64,000 nt of DNA from Pyxidicoccus caerfyrddinensis (GTDB taxonomy: Bacteria > Myxococcota > Myxococcia > Myxococcales > Myxococcaceae). Both the position numbers and the translations under genes were made by a program. The stretch's first letter is position 1, and every line of letters starts with the position of its first letter. The stretch spans positions 617,065-681,064 of the forward strand of contig NZ_JAAIYA010000001.1 of assembly GCF_010894405.1 (NCBI RefSeq), given 5' to 3'. Below are positions 27,321 through 34,999 of the stretch, in pieces. The notes below the pieces were generated by a model. That model had not been told where the DNA came from and searched no databases. It saw only the letters and a list, made by a program, of their open reading frames with translations.

Positions 27321-28307
27321 TCACTTCCGCCTCATCTCTTTGAGTACTCGCACACCGACCTGAGCATCCATCCATCGGGTTCGAGGAGCACGATCCAGAT
27401 CGACATGGACGCCAGCGCGCTTAAGCCGCTGGAGAGCATCTCTTTTATATTCGCGCTTCACGATCGGCTCGTATGCGAGCATGCATATGGTCCCATCGTG
27501 TCTGATATCGGTCACCTCGACGACGGTGGCGAACTGAACGACGGTGTCGCAGAGCAAGCCCATGTCACCGGGGAGGACCTCAAACAAGGGGGATGCGCTG
27601 TGTCGAACCCAATGCTCAGCAGTTCCACCGAAGAGGCCGTTCACGTGCTCTGCGACGGAGCTATCCTCTGGGATGTGTCTCGTAACGTTCGTCACAAAGA
27701 AACGTTCGCGGTAAATCTGCATCCGTTTCCGCTTCCGTCTCATCCGGCCTTGGATTGGCGCGGAGTCTGGCGGGAGACGCTTCGCTTCCCGATAGGTATT
27801 CACGAATGTGCTCGACAACAATTGACCTTTCTTCCATTCGGACTCGAACGCCTTTCGGAGTCTCCGAATCGTCGCCGACCCCCACTCACCTCGGACCTCA
27901 AGAACGAGTTCACCTTGGTTCTGGAGCCCACCATCGGTCAAGTTGGCTGAACCGATCCATGCCACCGCCTCTCCCGACGAGAGGCGCCAAAGGCAAATCT
28001 TGGCGTGGAATTTTCCATGCGAACCACAACTCCAGACCTTTGTCTTAAAGCTGGGGTACTGCTTAGCGAGCTCTCTAAGGTGCTCAAAGGTAGCTTTTCG
28101 CGTATTGCGTCCGAATGTCCCTGTGAGGAATCGGGCCTGGGCTCCAGTCGACAATGCAGCACCGATGACGTACTCAACCGCGCTCTGTGTGACGAACGCA
28201 GAAGCGCCCCAGAACAAAACACAGTTCATAGAGAGTTTCTGCATGACCTCCGCCAGAGGGTACAAAGGCGTGCTGGTGAGAACTTTCGTCTTCATCCTGT
28301 GGATCAT
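27321..28307 (-). CDS. PLD-family (HKD) nuclease-like protein
   Basis: A 328-aa protein with one phospholipase-D-type active site in its N-terminal half: GKFHAKICLW (His101, Lys103) followed after 17 residues by GSANLT (Ser120, Asn122) and an NQGE. A single HKD motif per chain is typical of the dimeric Nuc/restriction-type nucleases and of the PLD subunits of defence systems such as DISARM DrmC, though no DISARM helicase is present here. The C-terminal 150 residues are basic and helical with no known fold. Start at ATG 28307, with AGGAAAG just upstream. Base composition matches the neighbouring ATPase gene and not the bulk of the window. It ends 25 bp from that gene, in convergent orientation. 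Confidence 0.78.
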   Translation of the reverse strand: MIHRMKTKVLTSTPLYPLAEVMQKLSMNCVLFWGASAFVTQSAVEYVIGAALSTGAQARFLTGTFGRNTRKATFEHLRELAKQYPSFKTKVWSCGSHGKFHAKICLWRLSSGEAVAWIGSANLTDGGLQNQGELVLEVRGEWGSATIRRLRKAFESEWKKGQLLSSTFVNTYREAKRLPPDSAPIQGRMRRKRKRMQIYRERFFVTNVTRHIPEDSSVAEHVNGLFGGTAEHWVRHSASPLFEVLPGDMGLLCDTVVQFATVVEVTDIRHDGTICMLAYEPIVKREYKRDALQRLKRAGVHVDLDRAPRTRWMDAQVGVRVLKEMRRK

Positions 28308-28392
28308 GCACTTTCCTGCTGGAGTATCCCGACACAGAAGTATTCTGACATATGTACTGCACCAGATTATTGAGACACTTGGTTGGTAATAT

Positions 28393-29280
28393 TCAGGCTG
28401 CTTGCTTCAGCTCCCGCCGGGCCTGCTCGGCGGGAGGAAGTTGTGGCGCTCCAACACCAGTGCTCGTTGTACCGGTGAGCCCACTCCAGCAGGGCCAGCC
28501 GGAGTTCCTCCACGGTGGCGAAGGTGCGCCTCCAGAGCAGTTGCTCCTTGAGAGTGCGGATGAAGCGCTCGGCGCAGCCGTTACCCTCGGGACTGCGGAC
28601 GAAGGGCGGACTGGACTCGGCGCCCAGGAAGCGCAGCTCGTCCTGGAAGGCGTCGGAGGTGTACTGGCTGCCATTGTCGTGGCGGATGGACAGCCCCGCC
28701 GCCACGCCCCGGCCGTACGCGCCGAAGCGGGCTTTGACGCCCTGACGAATGGGCTTGAGGGCCTCTCGAAGCGGGTGCCCACCTTGGCGGCGTGAATGCC
28801 GACGCACTCGGCGGTATCTTGGTCGACGGCGATGAAGACGGTGGCCTGCCCCTGAAGCGTCGTCACGGTACAGGTGGCGTCGGTGCCCCACATGACGTCC
28901 GGAGCCTCGGTGGTAATGGTGCCGTCGTGGTTGCGCGGGCCCAGCACCCGGCGGGACCTGCCCGGTGCCAGCAGCCCTGCCTCGCGCATCAGCCGCAGGC
29001 AGCGGGCCTTCGACGTGCGCACGCCCTGAGCGCGCAGCCGGGCCCATACCTTGCGGTGCCCCTCGCCCAGAAACGGGGAGGCGGTCAGCACGCCGCGGAT
29101 GGCCTCCAGCAGCGCCTCGTCCTTCAGCGCCGTCTTCGGTCCTCGCCGAGCTGTCGAAGGGAGCGCTGCCTGCCGGCGGGCGCGGTGCCGGTACACAGTG
29201 GCGCGAGGCACACGCCAGGTGACCGTCACAAGCGCCAGTCCGTACGGCTTGCCGCTGGAAGGCGAGAAACTGGCGCTCAT
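28393..29280 (-). pseudogene. IS3 transposase OrfB, frameshifted
   Basis: The N-terminal part reads HTH_21-like sequence (GEGHRKVWARLRAQGVRTSK) and the first catalytic Asp (WGTDATCTV). At 28763-28766 an extra AG (CGAGAGGCC for CGAGGCC) moves the frame. The second frame then carries the middle Asp (RHDNGSQYTS) and the catalytic Glu (PEGNGCAERFIRTLKEQLLW). Near 28425-28470 the frame changes again, apparently more than once, before the normal end ARRELKQAA returns in the first frame. All DDE residues survive at DNA level, but no intact protein can be made. Confidence 0.82.
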
Positions 29281-29600
29281 CCTCTCGACTTCCTCCAGGG
29301 AAAACCCGGGGTGTTGCCCTCCAGCAGCCGGGCCTTCTCAGCCAGCAACTCGTTCTTCATCATCAGCTCGCCCACCATGGCCTTGAGCCGCAGCACCTCG
29401 TCGTCTGCAGGCTCGGGCTCGCGGCTCTTGAGGTTCGCCCGCATCCTCCAGCACCGGAAGCTACCAGACACTCCTGCTCCACTCGCTCCTGCGCGCTGGC
29501 CACCGCAGCAGGCCCTCTGGGGGAGCCTCTCCACTGCGGCAGCACCCGTAAGGCCCTCCTTCATGCCGCCAGCACCTGCTCCCTCTTGGCGCGCATGCGG
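29277..29600 (-). pseudogene. IS3 OrfA remnant
   Basis: The C-terminal coil of an IS3 OrfA is recognisable (EVLRLKAMVGELMMKNELLA, followed by EKARLLEG). Upstream, a short start-like segment (MRAKREQVLAA) is in another frame and stops at once, and no clean helix-turn-helix can be read. The gene has therefore lost its N-terminal DNA-binding part through frameshifts. Its stop overlaps the orfB start. Confidence 0.65.
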
Positions 29601-29624
29601 GAGGTGCGTCCGGCAACCCGCTCA

Positions 29625-32540
29625 TCAGCGCCCCATGCCCACTCCCGCCTCACGTCGCAACTGGGCCCCTGTTCCTCCCATGCGCGCCGCCAACCAACTC
29701 TCGACCTCCCGGGTCTCCTTGACGCGAGCGGTGGGGAAACGCTCGTAGACCGCGAGCGTGGACCGGACCAGCTCGAGTGCCCGTCGCGACTCCCGGGGCT
29801 CTCTTTCCATCGCACGGGCGAGGAGGAACTTCATGTCGGCCACGATGAGCACCTGCTCCCCAAAGGCGCCGCGCTCGTAGAGGGTCAGGGCGCGCTCCAG
29901 GTAGGGCCGTGCCTTGCGCGGTTCGTTCATCCCCAGGAGGGTCTCCCCCACCAGCGCCATGTCATAGGCCACCTCGGGAGACTCCGGTCCCAGCGCCTTC
30001 TCGCGAATCGCCAGTGCGCGTTGGTGGAGGGCCAACGCCTCGCGGTGGCGTCCCATATCCCGCAGGACCTGTCCCATGCCGCCCAGGGAACTCGCGACCT
30101 GGGGGGCCTCGGGGCCGAGCAGTTTCTCGCGCAACGTCACCGCGCGCTGATAGTGCTCGACCGACTCCTCATGACGACCCAGGCCCCTCAGCATGTTCCC
30201 GATGTTGTGGAACGAGGCGGCCACCGACAGGGACTCGGCGCCGTAGACGCGCTCGTCGATGAGGAGCGAACGCCGCTGGTGGGCGAGCGCGCTCTCCAAC
30301 TCCCCCAGGTAGACTTCCTGGACGGCAATCGATTCGATGACCACGCCCAGGTCCGGATGGTTGGGACCGTAGAGTGCCGTGTAGTAGGTCTCCGCCTCCT
30401 TCAGAAGGGCCAGCCCCTCCGCGTGGCGGCCCGCGCGCCCCAGCATCTGCCCCGCGCCGAGCAGGGGCGTTGCAAGCCGGCCGTCGCCCTTCGGGTACGT
30501 CTTCCGGGCAAGCTCCAGCGCACGCAGGCTCTGGGCGACCGCCTCCGGGACGCGGCCCTTCGTGTACAAGAGGCTGGCGAGGTTGTCGGCCAGCATGGCC
30601 TCCAGCTGCGCATCTCCGCCGAGTCGTTGGACGGCGGCGGCGGCATGGTTCGCGTACTGGTCCTCGGGGTCGGCATCCTCCCCCAGGAAGCTCGCGACAC
30701 GGACCAGGTCGACCCAGCCCTGCGCGACCTCCCGGTCCCGTCGCGCCGCTTCGGCGGTCTGGATGACCTTGTGCAGCGTCTGGCTGGCCTCACGGTCCTG
30801 CTCCGCGCGCGACTGGGCCTCGGCGAGCACCAGGAGCACCTCCACCTGGAGCGGAGGGTAGGCCAGCCCCTCGAGTCGCTCCGGCAACGCGGACGCCAGC
30901 TCGAGCGCGGCCTTCGGCTGGCCCGCCTGGAAGCGGGCCCTCGCCATGGCGACGTCCCGCCGGAGGTCCTCCATCCTCCGCTGGGACGCCGGGTCCCGTG
31001 GAGGAGCGTGGGATGCCGCCAGTGTCTGGACGTCCGAGCACCGGGAGATGTCCTGCAGGCCATGAACCGCGCGGACGGAGTTCTGGACGATGGCCGCATC
31101 CGCCCTGCTCAACACCTCCACCTGCGCGGAGAGGTCCTTGCGCCGCTGGTCGAAGCAAAGCAACTGCCGCTCGTACATTCCCTCCGTCTGCCGCCCGTGG
31201 ACGCGGGTGGCCTCACAGGCCTGGCGCGAAGCGAGTGCCCAGTCCCGGGTGTACGCATCGAGCGTGCGCTCCACCTCGCGCCACGCGTCCGCCGCGTAGG
31301 GCAGCGGCTCCCGGGTCAGGGCGTCCTTGACGGCACGCTTGCCCGGCGTGTCCCAGATGCCCGCGAAGGCGTTCGGGTCGTCGACACAGAGCGCGGGCCT
31401 CGCGAAGAAGGAGAGGACGGCGCCCACCGCCACCACCAGCGAGGCCGCGACCACCCCCACGAGCACGCGGCGCTTCAACGAGCGGGGCTCCTGGCCCAGG
31501 GACCGCAACAGCTCGCGCATGGAGGCATGACGGGCCCCGGGCTCCGGCGCGAGCCCCCTCGTCAAGGCCGCGTGGAGCCAGTCCGGGACGCCCGCCTCGC
31601 GCTGGAGGCGGCGCGATTCGCGGGCGCGTTCGACGTGCGTGAGACCGGCCGAGGATGACTGGAGGGAGGGACGGACTCCGTAGAGCGCCTCGTGGAGCGC
31701 GACGCAGTAGCTGAACTGGTCACTGCGGGCATCGGGCTGTTCCCCGCGCGCCTGCTCGGGGGACATGTAGCCCGGGGTGCCGAGCAGGCTCCCCGTCTGG
31801 GTGAGCGCCGCTCCCGGCGCGGGCTTGACTGGCGACGAGGGCTGCCGCGCGGAGGGCGCCTCCCCGCCGTCGATGATGCGGACCAGGCCGAAGTCGGTGA
31901 TGCGAACCCGCCCCTCCTTGTCGATGAGGACGTTGTCCGGCTTGAAGTCGCGGTGCACCAGCCCCGCCGTGTGAGCGGCGGCGAGCCCCCGGCCTGCCTG
32001 AAGGAACAACTCCAGCGCTTCGCGCCAGGGGAGCCGTCCCGACCGCAGGCGGGCGCCCAGCGTGGTACCCTCGACGAGCTCCATCGCCAGGAACACCTCC
32101 TCGTGGACCCGGCCGAAGTCGTGGATGGCGACGACGTTGGGGTGGACGACGCGCGCCGTCGCCTGGGCCTCCCTGAGCAACCGGGCCTGGGCCTCCGCGA
32201 GTCGCGACGGCGGGACGGTGTCGAAGCGAATGACCTTGAGGGCGACGCGACGGTCCAGCTCGGGGTCATGCGCGGCGTAGACCACGCCCATGCCACCGGC
32301 GCCAATGTGCTCGACCACCACGTAGCGCCCCAGCGTCGAGCCGGGGCTCAGGAGCTTGTGGGCAGGGTGCGCGAGCTCCATGGATTCGACCGAGCCGCCC
32401 TCCTCCGAGGCCACCGCCTCCGCCACCAACACGCGACAGGGAGGACACTCATCGAGGTGCACCTGGATGGAAGCCGCGTCGTCTCCGCGCAGCAGCCCCC
32501 GACCGAATGCGAGGAGGCTTTCCGTGCTGGGACACTGCAT
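29625..32540 (-). CDS. Ser/Thr protein kinase with N-terminal zinc finger and TPR repeats
   Basis: A 971-aa membrane kinase. Residues 28-35 form an anti-sigma-type zinc motif H-x3-C-x2-C. The kinase domain (about 70-335) is complete: GAGGMGVVY, VALKVI, HRDFKPDN, DFG and APE-equivalent SPEQ. A Pro/Ala-rich juxtamembrane part and one transmembrane helix (about 365-388) follow, then an extracytoplasmic region with at least ten TPR-like repeats (about 480-940) whose repeating core is LG-x2-H-x2-(S/A)-x2-(L/H). The start lies 26 bp from the divergent sigma factor gene. Zinc finger plus pairing suggests that the kinase controls this sigma factor by binding or phosphorylation. Its stop abuts the IS3 remains but the C-terminus looks intact. 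Confidence 0.9.
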   Translation of the reverse strand: MQCPSTESLLAFGRGLLRGDDAASIQVHLDECPPCRVLVAEAVASEEGGSVESMELAHPAHKLLSPGSTLGRYVVVEHIGAGGMGVVYAAHDPELDRRVALKVIRFDTVPPSRLAEAQARLLREAQATARVVHPNVVAIHDFGRVHEEVFLAMELVEGTTLGARLRSGRLPWREALELFLQAGRGLAAAHTAGLVHRDFKPDNVLIDKEGRVRITDFGLVRIIDGGEAPSARQPSSPVKPAPGAALTQTGSLLGTPGYMSPEQARGEQPDARSDQFSYCVALHEALYGVRPSLQSSSAGLTHVERARESRRLQREAGVPDWLHAALTRGLAPEPGARHASMRELLRSLGQEPRSLKRRVLVGVVAASLVVAVGAVLSFFARPALCVDDPNAFAGIWDTPGKRAVKDALTREPLPYAADAWREVERTLDAYTRDWALASRQACEATRVHGRQTEGMYERQLLCFDQRRKDLSAQVEVLSRADAAIVQNSVRAVHGLQDISRCSDVQTLAASHAPPRDPASQRRMEDLRRDVAMARARFQAGQPKAALELASALPERLEGLAYPPLQVEVLLVLAEAQSRAEQDREASQTLHKVIQTAEAARRDREVAQGWVDLVRVASFLGEDADPEDQYANHAAAAVQRLGGDAQLEAMLADNLASLLYTKGRVPEAVAQSLRALELARKTYPKGDGRLATPLLGAGQMLGRAGRHAEGLALLKEAETYYTALYGPNHPDLGVVIESIAVQEVYLGELESALAHQRRSLLIDERVYGAESLSVAASFHNIGNMLRGLGRHEESVEHYQRAVTLREKLLGPEAPQVASSLGGMGQVLRDMGRHREALALHQRALAIREKALGPESPEVAYDMALVGETLLGMNEPRKARPYLERALTLYERGAFGEQVLIVADMKFLLARAMEREPRESRRALELVRSTLAVYERFPTARVKETREVESWLAARMGGTGAQLRREAGVGMGR

Positions 32541-32566
32541 GTGCCCTCCGTGTAGGCTTCAGGTGC

Positions 32567-33274
32567 ATGGCCAAGATACCGGAACCCGACGTCCACCCGG
32601 AGGACCTCGCGCTCGCGCGGGCCTGCGCCGGTGGCGACACCGCGGCGCTGACCGAGCTCGAGGCCCGCATCATTCCCCAGGTGCGCAGGGCACTGCAGCG
32701 GCGCGGCGTGGATGCGCCGACTTCCGACGACGCCCTCCAGCTCCTGCGCGCGCGGTTCCTGGTGGCGGACGGTGACGCGCCCCCTCGCATCGTGGAGTAC
32801 CAGGGACGAGGCCCGCTCGCCGCGTGGCTCCGGATGACGGCGTTGCGACTGGCCTGGAGCCTCGCGAACGAGCGCACGGGAGTGACTCTCTCCAACGACA
32901 CCCCCCTGGAGGCACTGGCCTCCACGTCGGACGGCGTCGAGCTCCAATACCTCAAGAAGCGCTACCGGGCCGACTTCAATGTGGCCTTCCGGGAGGCGAT
33001 GGAGTCCCTGGAGCCCCGCGCGAAGACGCTCCTGCGGATGCACCTGGTGGACGGCATGGGAACGGCCCGGATGGCCGAGGCCTACGGCGTCGACCGTTCC
33101 TCGGTGAAGCGCTGGCTTGCCAGTGCCCGGCAGTGGTTGCTGGAGCAGACGCGAGCACGCTTCGCCGCCCGTGTAGGCGCACAGGCGTCCGAGCTCGGCA
33201 GCCTCCTCGCGAATCTCCAGAGCCAGCTCGACCTGAGCATCCAGCGACTGATGAATGGCCAGGACGTGATGTAG
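32567..33274 (+). CDS. Sigma-70 family (ECF-like) RNA polymerase sigma factor
   Basis: A 235-aa sigma factor. Region 2 lies at about 15-95 (DEDLALARACAGGDTAALTELE-like core and a GPLAAWLRMTALRLA helix). Region 4 lies at about 145-210, with an MESLEPRAKTLLRMH start and a helix-turn-helix TARMAEAYGVDRSSVKRWL. The linker is short, as in ECF factors, but region 2 is divergent, so the subgroup is unclear. ATG 32567 is preferred over upstream in-frame starts because AGG lies just before it and the upstream part would overlap the divergent kinase gene. Sigma factors paired with protein kinases are known (kinase-linked ECF groups); here the partner would be the zinc-finger kinase at 29625-32540. Confidence 0.82.
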   Translation: MAKIPEPDVHPEDLALARACAGGDTAALTELEARIIPQVRRALQRRGVDAPTSDDALQLLRARFLVADGDAPPRIVEYQGRGPLAAWLRMTALRLAWSLANERTGVTLSNDTPLEALASTSDGVELQYLKKRYRADFNVAFREAMESLEPRAKTLLRMHLVDGMGTARMAEAYGVDRSSVKRWLASARQWLLEQTRARFAARVGAQASELGSLLANLQSQLDLSIQRLMNGQDVM

Positions 33275-33321
33275 CCGGCCCCGGAGCTCCCGTCCCTCCT
33301 CTACGCCGAGCCCGAGACTCG

Positions 33322-34875
33322 CTAGCCGACGAAGAAGGGAGGCCGGACGAAGCCGCGCAACGTGTCCCTGGCCTTGTCCTTCACCTTGTCCACGGTCTGG
33401 TCGACGAAGTCTTCCTTGATGTCGACCATCCCCTGGACCTGGTACTCATTCTTCAGCTTGTCCTTGATTCCCCCCACGTCCGTGCCCGAGGCCGCGCCCC
33501 CCTTCCAGACGGAGACAGGGCCAATCTTCTGCAGCTCCGCGATCTGCTCCTTGCTGGGGAGATTGTCGTAGTTGAAGACGAAGGTGACGGGGCCCTTGAT
33601 GTCTTCGCGCTGCGCCAGGTTCTTCATCCTCTCCACCTGCTGGTCGACGGGGACATCGTCTGGAGGATTGATGGCGAGCATGGCGTTGGGGAACATCCGG
33701 CGGGTCTCGGCGCCGTGCCTTTCCGTCTCACCGAAGCCGAGGTTGAACATCAGGCGCTCTTGCGGAATGCCCGAGGCCCTCACGTCCTCCAGGAACCTGT
33801 TGTCGAAGACCTGCTCGTTCTTGACGTCCAGCTTGACGCCGACGCCCTCCTTCTTGGATTCGTTCAGCCACTCCGAGAGGGTGAGGTTGTCTCCGTCCTC
33901 ATGCCTCGAGTCATGGCGCATCTCAATCCTGCCTTCTCGATCGAGCTCCATGCTCACGTCGCCCTCGAACCAGTTGTAGTCCCCGTTCCTGGCCTTGTCG
34001 AAGTCGCCGCGGACGGTGGTGTTGTGGGCGTTCTTCGCCTCGGACAGGGGCGTGCCGGGCGTCCAGCGGTTGCCGTCCACAGCGGGCGCGGTGGACACCT
34101 CCTGGAGCGGCTTGTGCTCCTTGAGCAGCTCCTTCGCCGCCGAGTTCTTCCCCGCGGCCTGCAGCTCCGTCACCAGCGTCCCCGCGAGCTTCGCGAGGCC
34201 AGGCATCGACTCCTCCTGCAGCTCCGCCAGGCTGTCATCGAGCTGGTTGAGCTCGTTGTCATCGGGCGTCGCGGCGGCCAGCTTCTGGCCCAGCAGCTTC
34301 AGGCTCTCCGGACTGACCTTGTCGGCCACCACGGACAGGTTCTTCAGGGTCTCGTAGGTGGTGTTGAGCTTGCCGAACGCATCCTTCTTCTCGTCATCCA
34401 GAGAGCCCTTCCGGGTCCGCTCGCCGAGCTGGTCGGCCATGCCCTGAAGCGTCTGCTCGGAGGCCTTGAGCAGGGCATCGGCGTATCCCGGCTCGTTCGC
34501 GTGGGTCACGGTGAGGTCCGCCAGCTTCTGCGCCGCCAGGGAGGCGCCGCCGGTGCGGAACGCGAAGTCCACATCGTAGGCATCCCCCTCGAGACCACCT
34601 GGCCTGGCGTACTCGGAGGCGGGCTTGGCGGTGGGCCCCGTCGACGTGGCGCCGTCAGTGACGGTGGCTGACAGCGGCGTGACTTGCGCTCCTCCCGTGA
34701 GGTCCGGGCCGGCCGGCTTCGAGGCCGCGACGAACTCGTCGCGCGTGGGCATTCCGGGGTTCGCCCGGGGCGCGACTTCCGCCGGAGGAGGGGGAGGCGG
34801 CGGAGGCTGAACCTCCTTGGGCGCAGCGACGGTGGAGGGAGGGGGGCGGTTCAGACGGGTATCAAACCAGCTCAT
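33322..34875 (-). CDS. Menorin/FAM151-like (DUF2181) protein
   Basis: A 517-aa protein without a signal peptide. Residues 1-110 are Pro/Ala/Thr-rich with a poly-Pro run, and about 110-270 are helical and acidic. The C-terminal 240 residues resemble the FAM151/menorin TIM barrel related to glycerophosphodiester phosphodiesterases: LSEAKNAHN, WFEGDVSMEL, a MRHDSRHEDG segment in place of the usual MAHPP, LSEWL and GVKLDVK. The Glu and Asp of FEGDV and the His of MRHD could be metal ligands. Start ATG 34875 has GGAG upstream; the frame extends to 34941 but without a better site. It is divergent from the second hybrid kinase (124 bp). Confidence 0.65.
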   Translation of the reverse strand: MSWFDTRLNRPPPSTVAAPKEVQPPPPPPPPAEVAPRANPGMPTRDEFVAASKPAGPDLTGGAQVTPLSATVTDGATSTGPTAKPASEYARPGGLEGDAYDVDFAFRTGGASLAAQKLADLTVTHANEPGYADALLKASEQTLQGMADQLGERTRKGSLDDEKKDAFGKLNTTYETLKNLSVVADKVSPESLKLLGQKLAAATPDDNELNQLDDSLAELQEESMPGLAKLAGTLVTELQAAGKNSAAKELLKEHKPLQEVSTAPAVDGNRWTPGTPLSEAKNAHNTTVRGDFDKARNGDYNWFEGDVSMELDREGRIEMRHDSRHEDGDNLTLSEWLNESKKEGVGVKLDVKNEQVFDNRFLEDVRASGIPQERLMFNLGFGETERHGAETRRMFPNAMLAINPPDDVPVDQQVERMKNLAQREDIKGPVTFVFNYDNLPSKEQIAELQKIGPVSVWKGGAASGTDVGGIKDKLKNEYQVQGMVDIKEDFVDQTVDKVKDKARDTLRGFVRPPFFVG

Positions 34876-34999
34876 GGGCGCTCCGGGTGGGGAGATGGGG
34901 CCTTCACCCAGGTCGAGCGCCGTGGACGGCAAGTGGCGCATTTTTCCCGATGCTTAGGGGCGGCAAAGGCCTGATTACCTTCGGGGTATCGGGAGGACA

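Larger units (their letters stand above)
28367..29624 (-). mobile_element. Decayed IS3-family insertion sequence
   Basis: Remains of an IS3-family element with orfA and orfB in tandem on the minus strand, joined by an ATGA overlap at 29277-29280. Both genes are damaged. I could not find a convincing pair of terminal inverted repeats, nor a target-site duplication, so the borders given are only those of recognisable coding remains. It lies between the PLD gene and the stop of the Ser/Thr kinase gene, marking the right edge of the low-GC island. Confidence 0.8.

Noticed and set aside
27321-28307. DISARM system call based on the PLD gene
   Set aside because: DISARM needs a helicase (DrmA), DrmB and a methyltransferase; none is in the window.
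32824-34671. Long plus-strand frame (615 codons) across the sigma factor and menorin-like genes
   Set aside because: It is antisense to a gene with domain matches and a ribosome-binding site; its protein is Arg/His/Gln/Leu-rich without domains. High-GC DNA often keeps antisense frames open.
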